Source: Bernardetia sp. ABR2-2B (GTDB lineage: Bacteria; Bacteroidota; Bacteroidia; Cytophagales; Bernardetiaceae). From it: a DNA stretch of 64,000 nucleotides. The stretch is taken from positions 5,097,001 to 5,161,000 of the forward strand of contig NZ_CP147020.1 of the NCBI RefSeq assembly GCF_037126435.1, written 5' to 3'. The translations under genes were made by a program, and so were the position numbers. Every line of letters begins with the position of its first letter. Positions within the stretch are counted from its first letter, which is position 1. The notes below the pieces were generated by a model, which was given only the letters and a program-made list of their open reading frames with translations, was not told the origin of the DNA and made no database searches. Shown piece after piece: positions 34,864 to 43,943 of the stretch.

Positions 34864-35256
34864 ATGGAAAACTTTTTTTTTAAAGGTCAAAAATTTACTC
34901 CCACCATTGATTTTAATGGAGAAACAGGAGTTTTGAGTATAGAAGGGCAATCATACCCTGAACACGCAGAAGAAATATTTGCACCTGTTTTTGAATGGTT
35001 AGATAGGTTTCTAGAAACCCCTAATAGAACTATTTTACTTAACTTTCAACTTTCTTATTTCAATACAGCAACCTCAAGGCGTTTTCAAGACCTTTTAGAA
35101 AGTCTAGAAATATATGAAAAAGAAAAAGGTGGAAATGTAACCATAAACTGGCATTATAGAGAAGATGACTATGATATGTTAGAAAATGGAGAAGATTATA
35201 TTGAGTCTATTGATTTGAATATCAATTTAGTTTCGGTAAAGCATTCAGACAAATAA
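34864..35256 (+). CDS. SiaC-family regulatory phosphoprotein (DUF1987)
   Basis: The 130-residue protein is one DUF1987 domain: TPTIDFNGETGVLSIEGQSYPE near residues 12-33, then FQLSYFNTATSRRFQDLL near 61-78 and NWHYREDDYDMLENGEDY near 114-121 region. Thr68 in the FNTATS motif falls at the position phosphorylated in Pseudomonas SiaC (T68). SiaC in its unphosphorylated state binds and activates the diguanylate cyclase SiaD; no such cyclase is visible here, so the output target is open. Confidence 0.88.
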   Translation: MENFFFKGQKFTPTIDFNGETGVLSIEGQSYPEHAEEIFAPVFEWLDRFLETPNRTILLNFQLSYFNTATSRRFQDLLESLEIYEKEKGGNVTINWHYREDDYDMLENGEDYIESIDLNINLVSVKHSDK

Positions 35257-35332
35257 AAAAAGATATTTAAAAATCTCTACCACTATTTTAAGGCGTAATA
35301 TATTCTAATTTTATAAACTCTTACGACTGAAA

Positions 35333-35770
35333 ATGATATTTACTTTAATTGCCTCTTCATTTGGTGGAGATATTCCCATTGATTTATTTATAGAATTATT
35401 ACTTCCTCTTTATATCGGGGGAATTTTTTTATTTTATCTAATTCGTGGAATATGTTTGTGGGGAGTTTTTAAAAAAGCAGACAAAACCCCTTGGGTTGCC
35501 CTAATCCCTATTGTTAATTTTATTGTTTTATTGGAAATTACAGAAAAACCCAAGACTTGGATAATTGGTTTATTTTTTCCCATCATCAATTATGTTTTGT
35601 ATTTTGTTGTGTACATAGAACTTGCCAAAAAATTTGATAAAAGTGCTTGGTTTGGTGTTGGAATGGTTCTCTTACCTTTTATTTTCCTTCCTCTAATTGC
35701 CTTTGGAGATGCTAGGTTTAAAGGTAAAAAAGAGATTTTTTATGATGATGATATTTTAGATAGAGGATAA
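35333..35770 (+). CDS. DUF5684-type membrane protein
   Basis: The 145-residue protein has four hydrophobic segments and the family-like pattern FKKADKTPWVALIPIVNFIVLLEIT near 51-75 and FFPIINYVLYF near 86-96, ending ARFKGKKE. I recognise it as DUF5684-like, a small inner-membrane family of unknown role. It is probably co-transcribed with siaC-type and nuoN genes (gaps 76 and 31 bp). Confidence 0.72.
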   Translation: MIFTLIASSFGGDIPIDLFIELLLPLYIGGIFLFYLIRGICLWGVFKKADKTPWVALIPIVNFIVLLEITEKPKTWIIGLFFPIINYVLYFVVYIELAKKFDKSAWFGVGMVLLPFIFLPLIAFGDARFKGKKEIFYDDDILDRG

Positions 35771-35801
35771 TTTTTTACTGTTTTTCTTCTACCTTTGCTA
35801 A

Positions 35802-37364
35802 ATGAACGAACAAACTTTTTATTTTTTTTCTTGGCAAGATATAAACTTTCTCAAATCAGAATTACTTTTGGTAGTGGCTTGGTTGGCTGCTTTTTGTGGA
35901 CTTCTTTTACCTAAAAAAATATCTTCTTTTACTGTTCCTTTTATTTGTATTTCGGTTCTTTTGGGAAATATTAGTTTTCTTATTTTGTCTTTAGATGAAA
36001 TAAAACAACCGACCAATACAACTACCTTTTTTTGGAATGATTTATTTTATCAAAATAGATTTACTCATTATCTCAAAATTCTGATTTCAGCTTCAGCTCT
36101 TTTTAGTGTTTGGATTCAGTATTTCAACAAAAAATCAAATCAAAAGGCTATTTCAGAATGGTTTGTCATTCTTTTGGGAGGAGTTTTGAGCGCACAATTT
36201 TTACTTATTTCTGCTAATTTATTTGGAGTTTATGTGAGCTTAGAAATGCTTTCTATTTGTGGTTATTTATTGGTTGCTTTTTATGATAAGAATTTAATCA
36301 ATGACAAATCTAATTTTAAAAAAGGAAAACTGATTGCTTCTTCCTTCAATTATCTTGTTTTTGGTGCTGTTAGTTCAGCTTGTTTGCTTTACGGTTTTTC
36401 TTGGTGGTATGGAATCAGTGATTCATTTTCTATTCCTATTATTTTTCATACTAGTTTTAATATTTCTGATATTTTTCTCAATGCTTCTTCAACAGAATCA
36501 AATCAAATTACTTTTCTGATTGGTTTTCTTCTAATAGGAATTGGTTTTTTATTCAAACTAGCTGCTGTTCCTCTTCATTTTTGGATAAGTGAAGTTTATA
36601 AGAATGCTTCCTCTGGAACTATTTTTTTCTTGGCTACTATTCCAAAAATTGCAGTAACAGGAGTTTTATTTTTTATTTTAAATCATTTAGTTGCTATTCC
36701 TTCAAACCTTCAAGAAATTATCTTTTCTAGTTTTTCTATTTTGGGAGTTTTGTCGGCTCTTTTTGGAAGTTTTCTAGCTATTCAACAGACTAATTTCAAA
36801 CGTTTTTTTGCTTACTCTGGAGTTTCTCAAATAGGATTCTTAATTCTACTTTTGGTTTATAATTTTCAAAATAACGCCGTTTCTACTAATGGGGTTCTAA
36901 TTTTTTGGATTTTCTATATTCTATCAAATGCTATTATTTGGAAATTCTGTGCAAAATTAGAAGAAAATAATATTGATTTATCAATTAAAAACTTAAAGAA
37001 TCTTCCTCTTCTTCCAAAAATAACTCTTTCTCTTGCTTCACTTTCTTTGGCTGGTTTTCCTCCTTTGGGTGGTTTTTTGGTAAAAATGATTGTGCTTTTT
37101 GTGGCTTTTCAGAATTATCAAAGTCATTCTAATTCTATTTATCTCTTTTCTCTTATTGGAATAGGAATAGCAACTTTAATAGGCTTCTTTTATTATCTCA
37201 AAATTCCTTATTTTTTGTTTATTAGCTCGTCGGTGGGGACACCGACAACGGTACGAGAAAAAGATTTTGAGGTAAATACAATTTCTAATCTTACACTTTT
37301 CTTTTCTGTTGTATTAATTTTAATAAATATAGTTTTGGCTATTTATGCAATTCGTTTTTTGTAA
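35802..37364 (+). CDS. nuoN: NADH-quinone oxidoreductase subunit N-like, with in-frame palindromic insert
   Basis: The 520-residue protein has about 14 membrane helices and the proton-channel signature of NuoN/MrpD proteins: LYVSLEMLSICGYLLVAFY-like near 145-165, Lys in FKLAAVPLHFWISEVYKNAS near 248-267 and FKRFFAYSGVSQIGF near 330-345. NuoN is the usual last gene of a nuo operon, but no other nuo gene is here. At 37226-37257 (residues about 475-485, VGTPTTVRE) a GC-rich palindrome is inserted in frame, between predicted helices. Confidence 0.85.
   Translation: MNEQTFYFFSWQDINFLKSELLLVVAWLAAFCGLLLPKKISSFTVPFICISVLLGNISFLILSLDEIKQPTNTTTFFWNDLFYQNRFTHYLKILISASALFSVWIQYFNKKSNQKAISEWFVILLGGVLSAQFLLISANLFGVYVSLEMLSICGYLLVAFYDKNLINDKSNFKKGKLIASSFNYLVFGAVSSACLLYGFSWWYGISDSFSIPIIFHTSFNISDIFLNASSTESNQITFLIGFLLIGIGFLFKLAAVPLHFWISEVYKNASSGTIFFLATIPKIAVTGVLFFILNHLVAIPSNLQEIIFSSFSILGVLSALFGSFLAIQQTNFKRFFAYSGVSQIGFLILLLVYNFQNNAVSTNGVLIFWIFYILSNAIIWKFCAKLEENNIDLSIKNLKNLPLLPKITLSLASLSLAGFPPLGGFLVKMIVLFVAFQNYQSHSNSIYLFSLIGIGIATLIGFFYYLKIPYFLFISSSVGTPTTVREKDFEVNTISNLTLFFSVVLILINIVLAIYAIRFL
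37226..37257. repeat. palindromic repeat in frame inside nuoN
   Basis: CTCGT, GTCGGTG ... CACCGAC, ACGAG form nested arms. The complement reads CCGTTGTCGGTGTC, matching the GTTGTTGGTGT family at 26211, 45768 and 54884. It stands out as GC-rich in a very AT-rich gene. Confidence 0.65.
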
Positions 37365-37451
37365 AATCAATCGTTTTGAGCTTCAAGTGAAATCATCAAC
37401 GAGGATTTTCATTCCCCATTTTCTAATATCTAAATCCCAATCCCCCCAAAA

Positions 37452-39455
37452 CTACACTTCAAACCCAATCACCAGCACATCATCAATTTGTTTTTCACTT
37501 CCTTTCCATTCGATAAAATTTCGTTCTACTTCGTGTTGGAGTTCGAAAATATGAAAGGCTTTTAATTTTTCTATAAATAACTGAAAACGTCTTTTAGAAT
37601 ATTTTTTGCTGTGTTTTCCTCCAAATTGGTCTAAATATCCATCTGTCAGTAAATAAAAGCGAGTTCCTTTTTGTGGTTGTATTGTCTGTGCTGTAAAGTC
37701 TCTTTCTATCTGTCTAGCTACTCCTCCTACATGATGACGATCACCTTTTATCTGATTTACTTTTCCATCTGGAGTAACAAAGAGCAATGAGTTTTTTGCA
37801 CCTGAATACTGAATTTCGTTTGTTTGCTTATCCAAAACACACAAAGAAATATCCATTCCATCACGGTTTTCTGTTTCCTCTTGTTTTAGAGTTTGTACGA
37901 TTCCGTTATGTAATTCATTCAAAATCAAATTACTTTCCGTAATTCCTCTCCAAATTACGATTTGAGTAAGCAAGTCATTTCCAATGACAGACATAAATGC
38001 CCCTGGAACTCCGTGTCCAGTACAATCAACAGCAGCAATAATAATTTTGTCGTCTTTTTCAGCAAAGAAATAAAAATCACCACTTACAATATCTCTAGGG
38101 TTGAAATAAACAAATGACTTGGGTAAAATATCTTCTAAAAAATTTTGGCTAGGAAGCATTGCTTTCTGAATGCGTTTTGCATAATTGATACTTGCCGTAA
38201 TATTTTTATTCTGAAGCTGAATTTTTTCTTGTTGTTTCTCTAAATATTCATTTTGTGCATAAATAGATTGATTTTTGGATTCTACTAAATCACGTTGCGC
38301 CAAAATTTCTTCTGTCTGTTGTTCTAATTCAGATTTTTGTGCCTGTAACTCTTCATTTTGCTGAAATACTTCTGCCGTTCGTTCCAAAATCCTACTTACA
38401 AGTAAGTTTACATCTCTAGAAAGTCTTCCTATTTCATCTTTATGACGTATCGGAATTGGTTTCCATTCTGCCGAAAAATCATTTTCAATTACTGTATGAA
38501 TTGCTTCCGAAATTCGTTTTATAGGTGTTCCTAGTTTTCGTATCATCCATAAGCCTAAAATGAGATTTAAAAGAATACTTGCTCCTACCACCCACATCAA
38601 CTTTGTTCTACTTCTATTCCTAAAATCGTCGCTATCTTTTTGCACCTCTCTGTTTATATCTTCAATCGCTACTTCTATTTGATTAGACAATTGATTAAGC
38701 TTTCCCTTTAAACCTAGCCTACTTCTATATCCTATTTTTCTCTCCGTTCCTGCCAATCTTCGCCACAAGGTTTCATATTTATTAGCAAGTTCTTTCCATT
38801 CAGTACGTTTTTGAGTTCGTAGAGCTATATTTCTGTATTCTTTTTGTGTAAACTCATCAATATGATTTTGAAACTCAATCAAAAGTGCATTTACATTTTC
38901 TATTTGAGATTCTTCTTTATATAAAAGAAAACGCTGTTCTGCTTCTCTGATTTTATAAAGGTAAAGTTTATTTAAAGGTGTTTTGAGAAGAGAATCTAAA
39001 TGTTCACTCATTTTGCCTTCATATCCTTGATTTTTGAATCCTCTCTGATAAATTTTGGTAACCAAATCGTCAAAAGTAGCCTCATATTTTATGACAGAAC
39101 GCCTAAGTGTATCGATGCGATGACGCAAATGAACGGAAGGAATAAGAGGATGAGTGCGAAGGTCTAATAAATCACTTCTTAGTTTTGAAGTCAGTTTTTG
39201 GTGTTGCAATACATAATAACTATCGCCTGTTTCATAAAAATCTAAATTGAGAGCTTCTGAACTAAAAAAATCTCGTTCTAGCTTATCGGTCTGACGAATA
39301 TCCAAATCAACTTGAGAAAGTGTGGCTGTCAGTTTTTCTATTCGTTGCATTTGCCCATCATACCAAAGAAGCATTGCTGCTAGTGTAGTAGTAGCGAATA
39401 GAAATACCAAGAAAGATAAAAATAACTTAGATTTTATGGAGAAAAGGAACTTCAC
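37452..39455 (-). CDS. SiaA-like HAMP-SpoIIE (PP2C) sensor phosphatase
   Basis: The 667-residue protein has a helix near 9-29, an extracytoplasmic helical sensor region of about 250 residues, a second helix near 286-305, a HAMP domain near 306-360 with GTPIKRISEAIH and DEIGRLSRDVN, a long coiled coil near 365-430, and a SpoIIE-type PP2C domain to the end: YFNPRDIVSGDFYFF, DCTGHGVPGAFMSVIG, RDGMDISLC and YLLTDGYLDQFGG. The architecture equals Pseudomonas SiaA. It is convergent with the siaB-siaC-type operon, so it is a strong candidate phosphatase for that SiaC. Confidence 0.88.
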   Translation of the reverse strand: MKFLFSIKSKLFLSFLVFLFATTTLAAMLLWYDGQMQRIEKLTATLSQVDLDIRQTDKLERDFFSSEALNLDFYETGDSYYVLQHQKLTSKLRSDLLDLRTHPLIPSVHLRHRIDTLRRSVIKYEATFDDLVTKIYQRGFKNQGYEGKMSEHLDSLLKTPLNKLYLYKIREAEQRFLLYKEESQIENVNALLIEFQNHIDEFTQKEYRNIALRTQKRTEWKELANKYETLWRRLAGTERKIGYRSRLGLKGKLNQLSNQIEVAIEDINREVQKDSDDFRNRSRTKLMWVVGASILLNLILGLWMIRKLGTPIKRISEAIHTVIENDFSAEWKPIPIRHKDEIGRLSRDVNLLVSRILERTAEVFQQNEELQAQKSELEQQTEEILAQRDLVESKNQSIYAQNEYLEKQQEKIQLQNKNITASINYAKRIQKAMLPSQNFLEDILPKSFVYFNPRDIVSGDFYFFAEKDDKIIIAAVDCTGHGVPGAFMSVIGNDLLTQIVIWRGITESNLILNELHNGIVQTLKQEETENRDGMDISLCVLDKQTNEIQYSGAKNSLLFVTPDGKVNQIKGDRHHVGGVARQIERDFTAQTIQPQKGTRFYLLTDGYLDQFGGKHSKKYSKRRFQLFIEKLKAFHIFELQHEVERNFIEWKGSEKQIDDVLVIGFEV

Positions 39456-39638
39456 AGGGATAGGGTGAGCGTTAGTTTTAGAATAGTAGGATTGATTTTA
39501 TCATTAACTTTAACTTAAAAATACGCATTAAAAAGCTTTAGCGCAAATTTGCAAAAACAAAGAGAGATTAATCTGTTCATCAACATTAATTAAAACGCTC
39601 ACACTATCAAATAAATTATAAAACCCTGAAATAACTTT

Positions 39639-40739
39639 CTATGTATATTTTACATAATTTTCCCATTTTGCAATAACTTCTACTATGTCTTTTGGTAATT
39701 CAGATTCAAACTGAATCCATTCTTTCGTGGTTGGGTGTTCCAATCCTAAAGATTTTGCATGAAGTGCTTGACGTGGCAAAATAGAAAAACAGTTTTCGAC
39801 AAAAGCCTTATATTTTGAAAATACAGAGCCTTGCAAAATTTTCTTTCCTCCATACATAGAATCGCCAAAAAGTGGATGTCCGAGGTGTTTCATATGCGCT
39901 CTAATTTGGTGTGTTCGTCCTGTTTCAAGATTGCACTGTACCAAAGTAACATAACGCAAACGCTTAACGACTTTGTAATGCGTAACAGCATGTTTTCCAC
40001 GTTCGCCATCAGGCAAGACAGACATTACACGACGGTCGTTCTTTCCTCTTGCGATATGCCCTTTTATTGTTCCTTTGTCTTCTTTTACTTCGCCCCAAAC
40101 TAAAGCCAAATACGTACGCTCAATAGTATGATGAAAAAATTGCTTTCCTATAAAATCCCTTGCTTCTGGCGTTTTAGGAACTACCAAAATTCCTGTTGTA
40201 TCTTTATCAATTCTGTGAGATAGACCTAGAAATTGCTCTCCATTTTGTTGCATATGATAAGCTACTGCGTTGGCAAGTGTGCCTGTCCAGTTGTCTGTTG
40301 CTGGGTGCGAAACCATTCCTGCAGGTTTGAAAACAATCATTAAGTCCTTATCTTCATAAACTACTTCTAACGGAATATTTTCAGGCTCAACAGCTTTCAA
40401 ATCACGCACAGGGTCAGGCAAACGAACCGTAATTACATCATGAGGTAATACTTTATAACTTGGTTTTACTTGTTTTTCATTTACTTTTACATAACCTTCC
40501 TTTATCGCTGTTTGCAAACGGTTGCGAGTAACTTTAGGCAAACGCTCCATTAAGTATTTATCGATACGCAATAGTAATTGTTTTCCATCTACTTTTATAC
40601 GATAATGTTCATAAAGATTTTCTTCATCTTCATCATCAAAAGGCTCATCTAAGGGTTCAGCTATCTCAATTTCTGAATTTTCAATCTGTTTAGTATTTTC
40701 AATTTCCTTAGTGGTATTTTTTTCTTCTTCCGTATTCAT
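39639..40739 (-). CDS. rluD: RluA-family pseudouridine synthase (RluD type)
   Basis: The product of 366 residues begins with a very acidic 45-residue extension (EEENL-, DEEENLYEHY-like), then an S4 RNA-binding domain near 50-110 (LPKVTRNRLQTAIKEGYVKVNEKQVK) and the catalytic domain with HRIDKDTTGILVVPKTPEA near 178-196, where the Asp after HRI is catalytic. ETGRTHQIRAHMKHLGHPLFGD near 271-292 confirms the RluA family. RluD-type enzymes modify helix 69 of 23S rRNA. The symbol is the best guess; RluC-like specificity is not excluded. Confidence 0.88.
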   Translation of the reverse strand: MNTEEEKNTTKEIENTKQIENSEIEIAEPLDEPFDDEDEENLYEHYRIKVDGKQLLLRIDKYLMERLPKVTRNRLQTAIKEGYVKVNEKQVKPSYKVLPHDVITVRLPDPVRDLKAVEPENIPLEVVYEDKDLMIVFKPAGMVSHPATDNWTGTLANAVAYHMQQNGEQFLGLSHRIDKDTTGILVVPKTPEARDFIGKQFFHHTIERTYLALVWGEVKEDKGTIKGHIARGKNDRRVMSVLPDGERGKHAVTHYKVVKRLRYVTLVQCNLETGRTHQIRAHMKHLGHPLFGDSMYGGKKILQGSVFSKYKAFVENCFSILPRQALHAKSLGLEHPTTKEWIQFESELPKDIVEVIAKWENYVKYT

Positions 40740-40856
40740 TTTATTATTTTGATTATTTATTCAATGGATATACAAAAGTAGTGAAAATACTTTTAGTTGA
40801 TTGATAGAAAGTTATAGTTTTCACAATTCAAAGTAAATTTCATTAGATGCTTTTTA

Positions 40857-41636
40857 CTACACTCTTTCAATAAGTTGAATAGTGATATTGTCTTTTCCCC
40901 CTGCTTGAAGAGCATATTCCATCATTCTTTCTACTTTTTCTTCTAAAGCAAGTGTCTCATTTTCAAGAAAATTTTTGATTTCTACGTCATTCAATTCATT
41001 TGAAAGTCCGTCAGAACAAAGCAAAAATACATCTCCTACTCTAATATTTTGTAAAACTCTTCCCAAATTAGTAATATCTGGTTGAGCATCATCAGAACCC
41101 AAAGCACGGTCTATTAAATTTCTTTTTGGATGATAAAAGGATTCTGCTTCTGTAATGATGCCTTCATCTATTAGATTTTGGACGAATGAATGGTCTTTTG
41201 TCAATCTAATAAGTTCATTGTTTCTAAACATATACAAACGACTATCGCCCACATGAGCGCAAAAAGTAGCGTCTGGATGAAATAAAATGGCTACACAAGT
41301 TGTTCCCATTCCTTTCAAAAGTGGATTCTTTTCAGCTTCGTAAGCAATGGCAGCATGAGCAGAAGCAAAAGATTGGTCTAGGGCATCATTGAGTTTTGCT
41401 AAATCAAAACGCTTTGAAGACATATGTTCTCCTATTTTTTCTAAAGCAAGTGTAGAAGCTCGTTCGCCTCCTAAATGCCCTCCCATTCCATCACAGACAA
41501 CACACAAAAGACCATTTGGAGTTTCGAAGATAGCACAGGCATCTTCATTATGTTTACGGACTTTTCCTGTGTGTGTTTGTTCGCTATAAACAAAATGAGC
41601 AAACTGCGAAGTAGATGTTGGAGTAGAAAGTGGCAT
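40857..41636 (-). CDS. PP2C-family Ser/Thr protein phosphatase
   Basis: The 259-residue cytosolic protein contains all PP2C motifs: VRKHNEDACAIF near 22-33, VVCDGMGGHLGGERAS near 47-62, FCAHVGDSRLYMFRN near 124-138, LLCSDGLSN near 213-221 and GGKDNITIQLI near 246-256. It is of the Stp1/PrpC type that reverses Hanks-kinase phosphorylation. No Hanks kinase is in the window. It is divergently transcribed from the nSTAND gene at 41981, and precedes the rluD-type gene on the same strand by 117 bp. Confidence 0.93.
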   Translation of the reverse strand: MPLSTPTSTSQFAHFVYSEQTHTGKVRKHNEDACAIFETPNGLLCVVCDGMGGHLGGERASTLALEKIGEHMSSKRFDLAKLNDALDQSFASAHAAIAYEAEKNPLLKGMGTTCVAILFHPDATFCAHVGDSRLYMFRNNELIRLTKDHSFVQNLIDEGIITEAESFYHPKRNLIDRALGSDDAQPDITNLGRVLQNIRVGDVFLLCSDGLSNELNDVEIKNFLENETLALEEKVERMMEYALQAGGKDNITIQLIERV

Positions 41637-41980
41637 AAAACCAAGAAGGTAAAATTATTTGTGTGTATTTTGTGTTTTAACAAATATAATTTGTTTTAGA
41701 TAGAAAATACTATTAAGATTAGGAAATGTTAGGCTTGCAGCATTTTTTATTTATTTTTAATTATGATGAATCAGTTATTTTTCAATTCAAAAAACCAAAA
41801 ACGGTTTTATTTCGTTCCTTAAAGAAAGAGTAAACAAACAAAGAATATAATAACGGAGTAGAAATAGGTATTTTTATCAAAAAACCGTACTTTTATTTTT
41901 TATCTAAAAACTACACCAATAGCAAAAAAAAGTTCTCTATAATTATCCTACAAATTAATCAATAGCCTTTTACCAAAATT
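41637..41980. other. 344-bp spacer between divergent PP2C and nSTAND genes
   Basis: No gene is supported. Leftward TATATTTG at 41688-41681 is a -7 box for the PP2C gene (45 bp from its start). Near 41799-41815 AAACC and GGTTT form a weak hairpin. A convincing rightward promoter was not found. Confidence 0.35.
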
Positions 41981-43930
41981 ATGACAAGTAGTCCATTTAA
42001 AGTATTGGAAGCGTATGGACGCAAAGACAAAGAAATTTTTTTTGGTAGAGATGCCGAGATTCAATTACTATTCAAAAAAACAACAGAAAGTAATTTAGTC
42101 TTGGTTTATGGTGCGTCTGGAACTGGAAAGACGAGTTTGGTACATTGTGGTTTGCCTATTTGCTTTTCTTCTGATGATTGGTTGCCTCTTCATGTGCGTA
42201 GAAAAGACCATATCGGAACAGCACTTTTGGAGGAAACAAATAAATATCTTCAACGAAAACTCAAGCCACACACGCCTTTGCACCTTGCTATTAAGGCGTT
42301 GCACATGACATTTTTTCGTCCTATTTATGTAATCATTGACCAGTTTGAAGAGTTATATATTTCAGGAAGTAGAGAAGAGCAGAACCAATTTTATGATTTT
42401 GTACAGACTGTTTTGTCTAGTGAATATAATTGTAAGGTTATTTTGGTTATGCGTGAGGAGTATTTGGCTGATTTGTCAGAATTCGAACAGCGTGTTCCAC
42501 AGCTTTTTGATTATAGAGTTCGTGTAGAAAAAATGCGTCGAACCAATGCAAAAGAAGTCATTTTGAAATCAGCAGAAGCATTCAATATTAAAGTAGAATA
42601 TCCAGAACAAACGGCTGATTTGATTGTCTCTCAAGTGGCAGAAGAACGCAGTTTGATAGAACTTACTTATCTTCAAATTTATTTAGACCGTCTTTATGAA
42701 CTTGCAAAAAGCAAACAAGGTGTTTTGGCTGGTTACACAAATGCTGTAAATGATAGCTGGGCAGAGCGAGTTACTTTCAATCCAGAGCTTGTAAAAGAAC
42801 TCAGTACAATAGGTGATGTTTTGGGAGAGTATTTGGAAGAACAAGTGAAAAAAGTTCAAAACCGTTTGCCAAAAACAGAAGAAAGACAGGTTTGGACAAT
42901 CTTAAATCTTTTGGTTACAGAAGACGGAACTCGTGTTTCGATGGATTTGCATGAAGCTACAAATTTGATGTATTCGCACGGAGCAAGTAAAGAAAATATC
43001 AAATTTTGTTTGGAAGAACTAAGTAAAGTTCGAATTGTGCATCTTTCCGAACAGCGTGTTGAGTTGGCGCATGATAGCCTTGCCTTAAAAATTGTAGAAA
43101 GACTAACAACAGAAGAAAAAAATCTCTCCAAAGCAAAAGAGATTCTACAAACAGGATTAAAAAGCTATCAAAATACAGGAGAAGTCTTAACTAAGAATAG
43201 TCTTTCTCTTATAGAGCCTCATTTAGATACATTGCAACTTACAGATGATGAACAAATATTAATTGCAAAAAGTAAACGAAGAGCAAAAGCAAACAGAATT
43301 ATAAAGACTATTTCAATAGCTATTGTCATGTTTATGCTCGGAATTTTATCTGCTTGGGCATTGCGTGAACGCAGTATTGCTATTGATAGAAAAGATGAAA
43401 TAGAAATGAAAAATGAGCAAATGCAACTGCAGCTCAATAACTTGATGCGAGTTAGTAAACAGTTAGATGACCAATTAGGAAAACTAGTAGAAAAAGAAAA
43501 AATTCTAGAAGAGGTTTTGAAGCTAGATAAAAGCACCTACCGAGTTATTGAAAACAAAAATAAAGAAATCAATCAGTTAGGTGTTACAGTAGATGCACTC
43601 AAAGAACGTATTGACACAAAAAATCAGTTACAGGAACAGATAGAACGAAAAGCAAAGGCAAACGAACTTTTGACAGAAGCATTATTGAAGGCAGAATATA
43701 ACCCTAATTATTCTATTCGTTTGGCAGACAATGCAAACAAAATTTATCCTAGTAAGAACGCCCAAACTACCATTGAGAATATTTATAGAGAGCATTTTAT
43801 GAGGAATTATCCAACAAACAGAAATATTTCTATTTATGAAAATGCACAAAATCTATTGAAAAGTAATCAGATTCCTAAAATAACCATGACACAGAAAGAT
43901 GATTTAGGAATTACACAATTTGAAAAGTAA
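41981..43930 (+). CDS. nSTAND-type ATPase with membrane helix and coiled coil
   Basis: The 649-residue protein starts SPFKVLEAYGRKDKEIFFGRD, the typical entry to nSTAND1-like ATPases. P-loop GASGTGKT is near 44-51 and Walker B YVIIDQFEELY near 115-125. A winged-helix-like region ends with ELAHDSLALKIVERL near 360-375, as in WD40-STAND proteins. Unlike those, no WD40 follows: there is a membrane helix near 445-462, a long coiled coil near 470-570 and a 75-residue C-terminal part. The membrane anchor suggests an inner-membrane signalling ATPase. The divergent neighbour is a PP2C phosphatase. Confidence 0.82.
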   Translation: MTSSPFKVLEAYGRKDKEIFFGRDAEIQLLFKKTTESNLVLVYGASGTGKTSLVHCGLPICFSSDDWLPLHVRRKDHIGTALLEETNKYLQRKLKPHTPLHLAIKALHMTFFRPIYVIIDQFEELYISGSREEQNQFYDFVQTVLSSEYNCKVILVMREEYLADLSEFEQRVPQLFDYRVRVEKMRRTNAKEVILKSAEAFNIKVEYPEQTADLIVSQVAEERSLIELTYLQIYLDRLYELAKSKQGVLAGYTNAVNDSWAERVTFNPELVKELSTIGDVLGEYLEEQVKKVQNRLPKTEERQVWTILNLLVTEDGTRVSMDLHEATNLMYSHGASKENIKFCLEELSKVRIVHLSEQRVELAHDSLALKIVERLTTEEKNLSKAKEILQTGLKSYQNTGEVLTKNSLSLIEPHLDTLQLTDDEQILIAKSKRRAKANRIIKTISIAIVMFMLGILSAWALRERSIAIDRKDEIEMKNEQMQLQLNNLMRVSKQLDDQLGKLVEKEKILEEVLKLDKSTYRVIENKNKEINQLGVTVDALKERIDTKNQLQEQIERKAKANELLTEALLKAEYNPNYSIRLADNANKIYPSKNAQTTIENIYREHFMRNYPTNRNISIYENAQNLLKSNQIPKITMTQKDDLGITQFEK

Positions 43931-43943
43931 AATACTATGTATT

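Noticed and set aside
35790-35797. TACCTTTG box just before nuoN
   Set aside because: It lies only 5 bp before the ATG and would imply a leaderless mRNA; no -33 element is present, so chance is likely.
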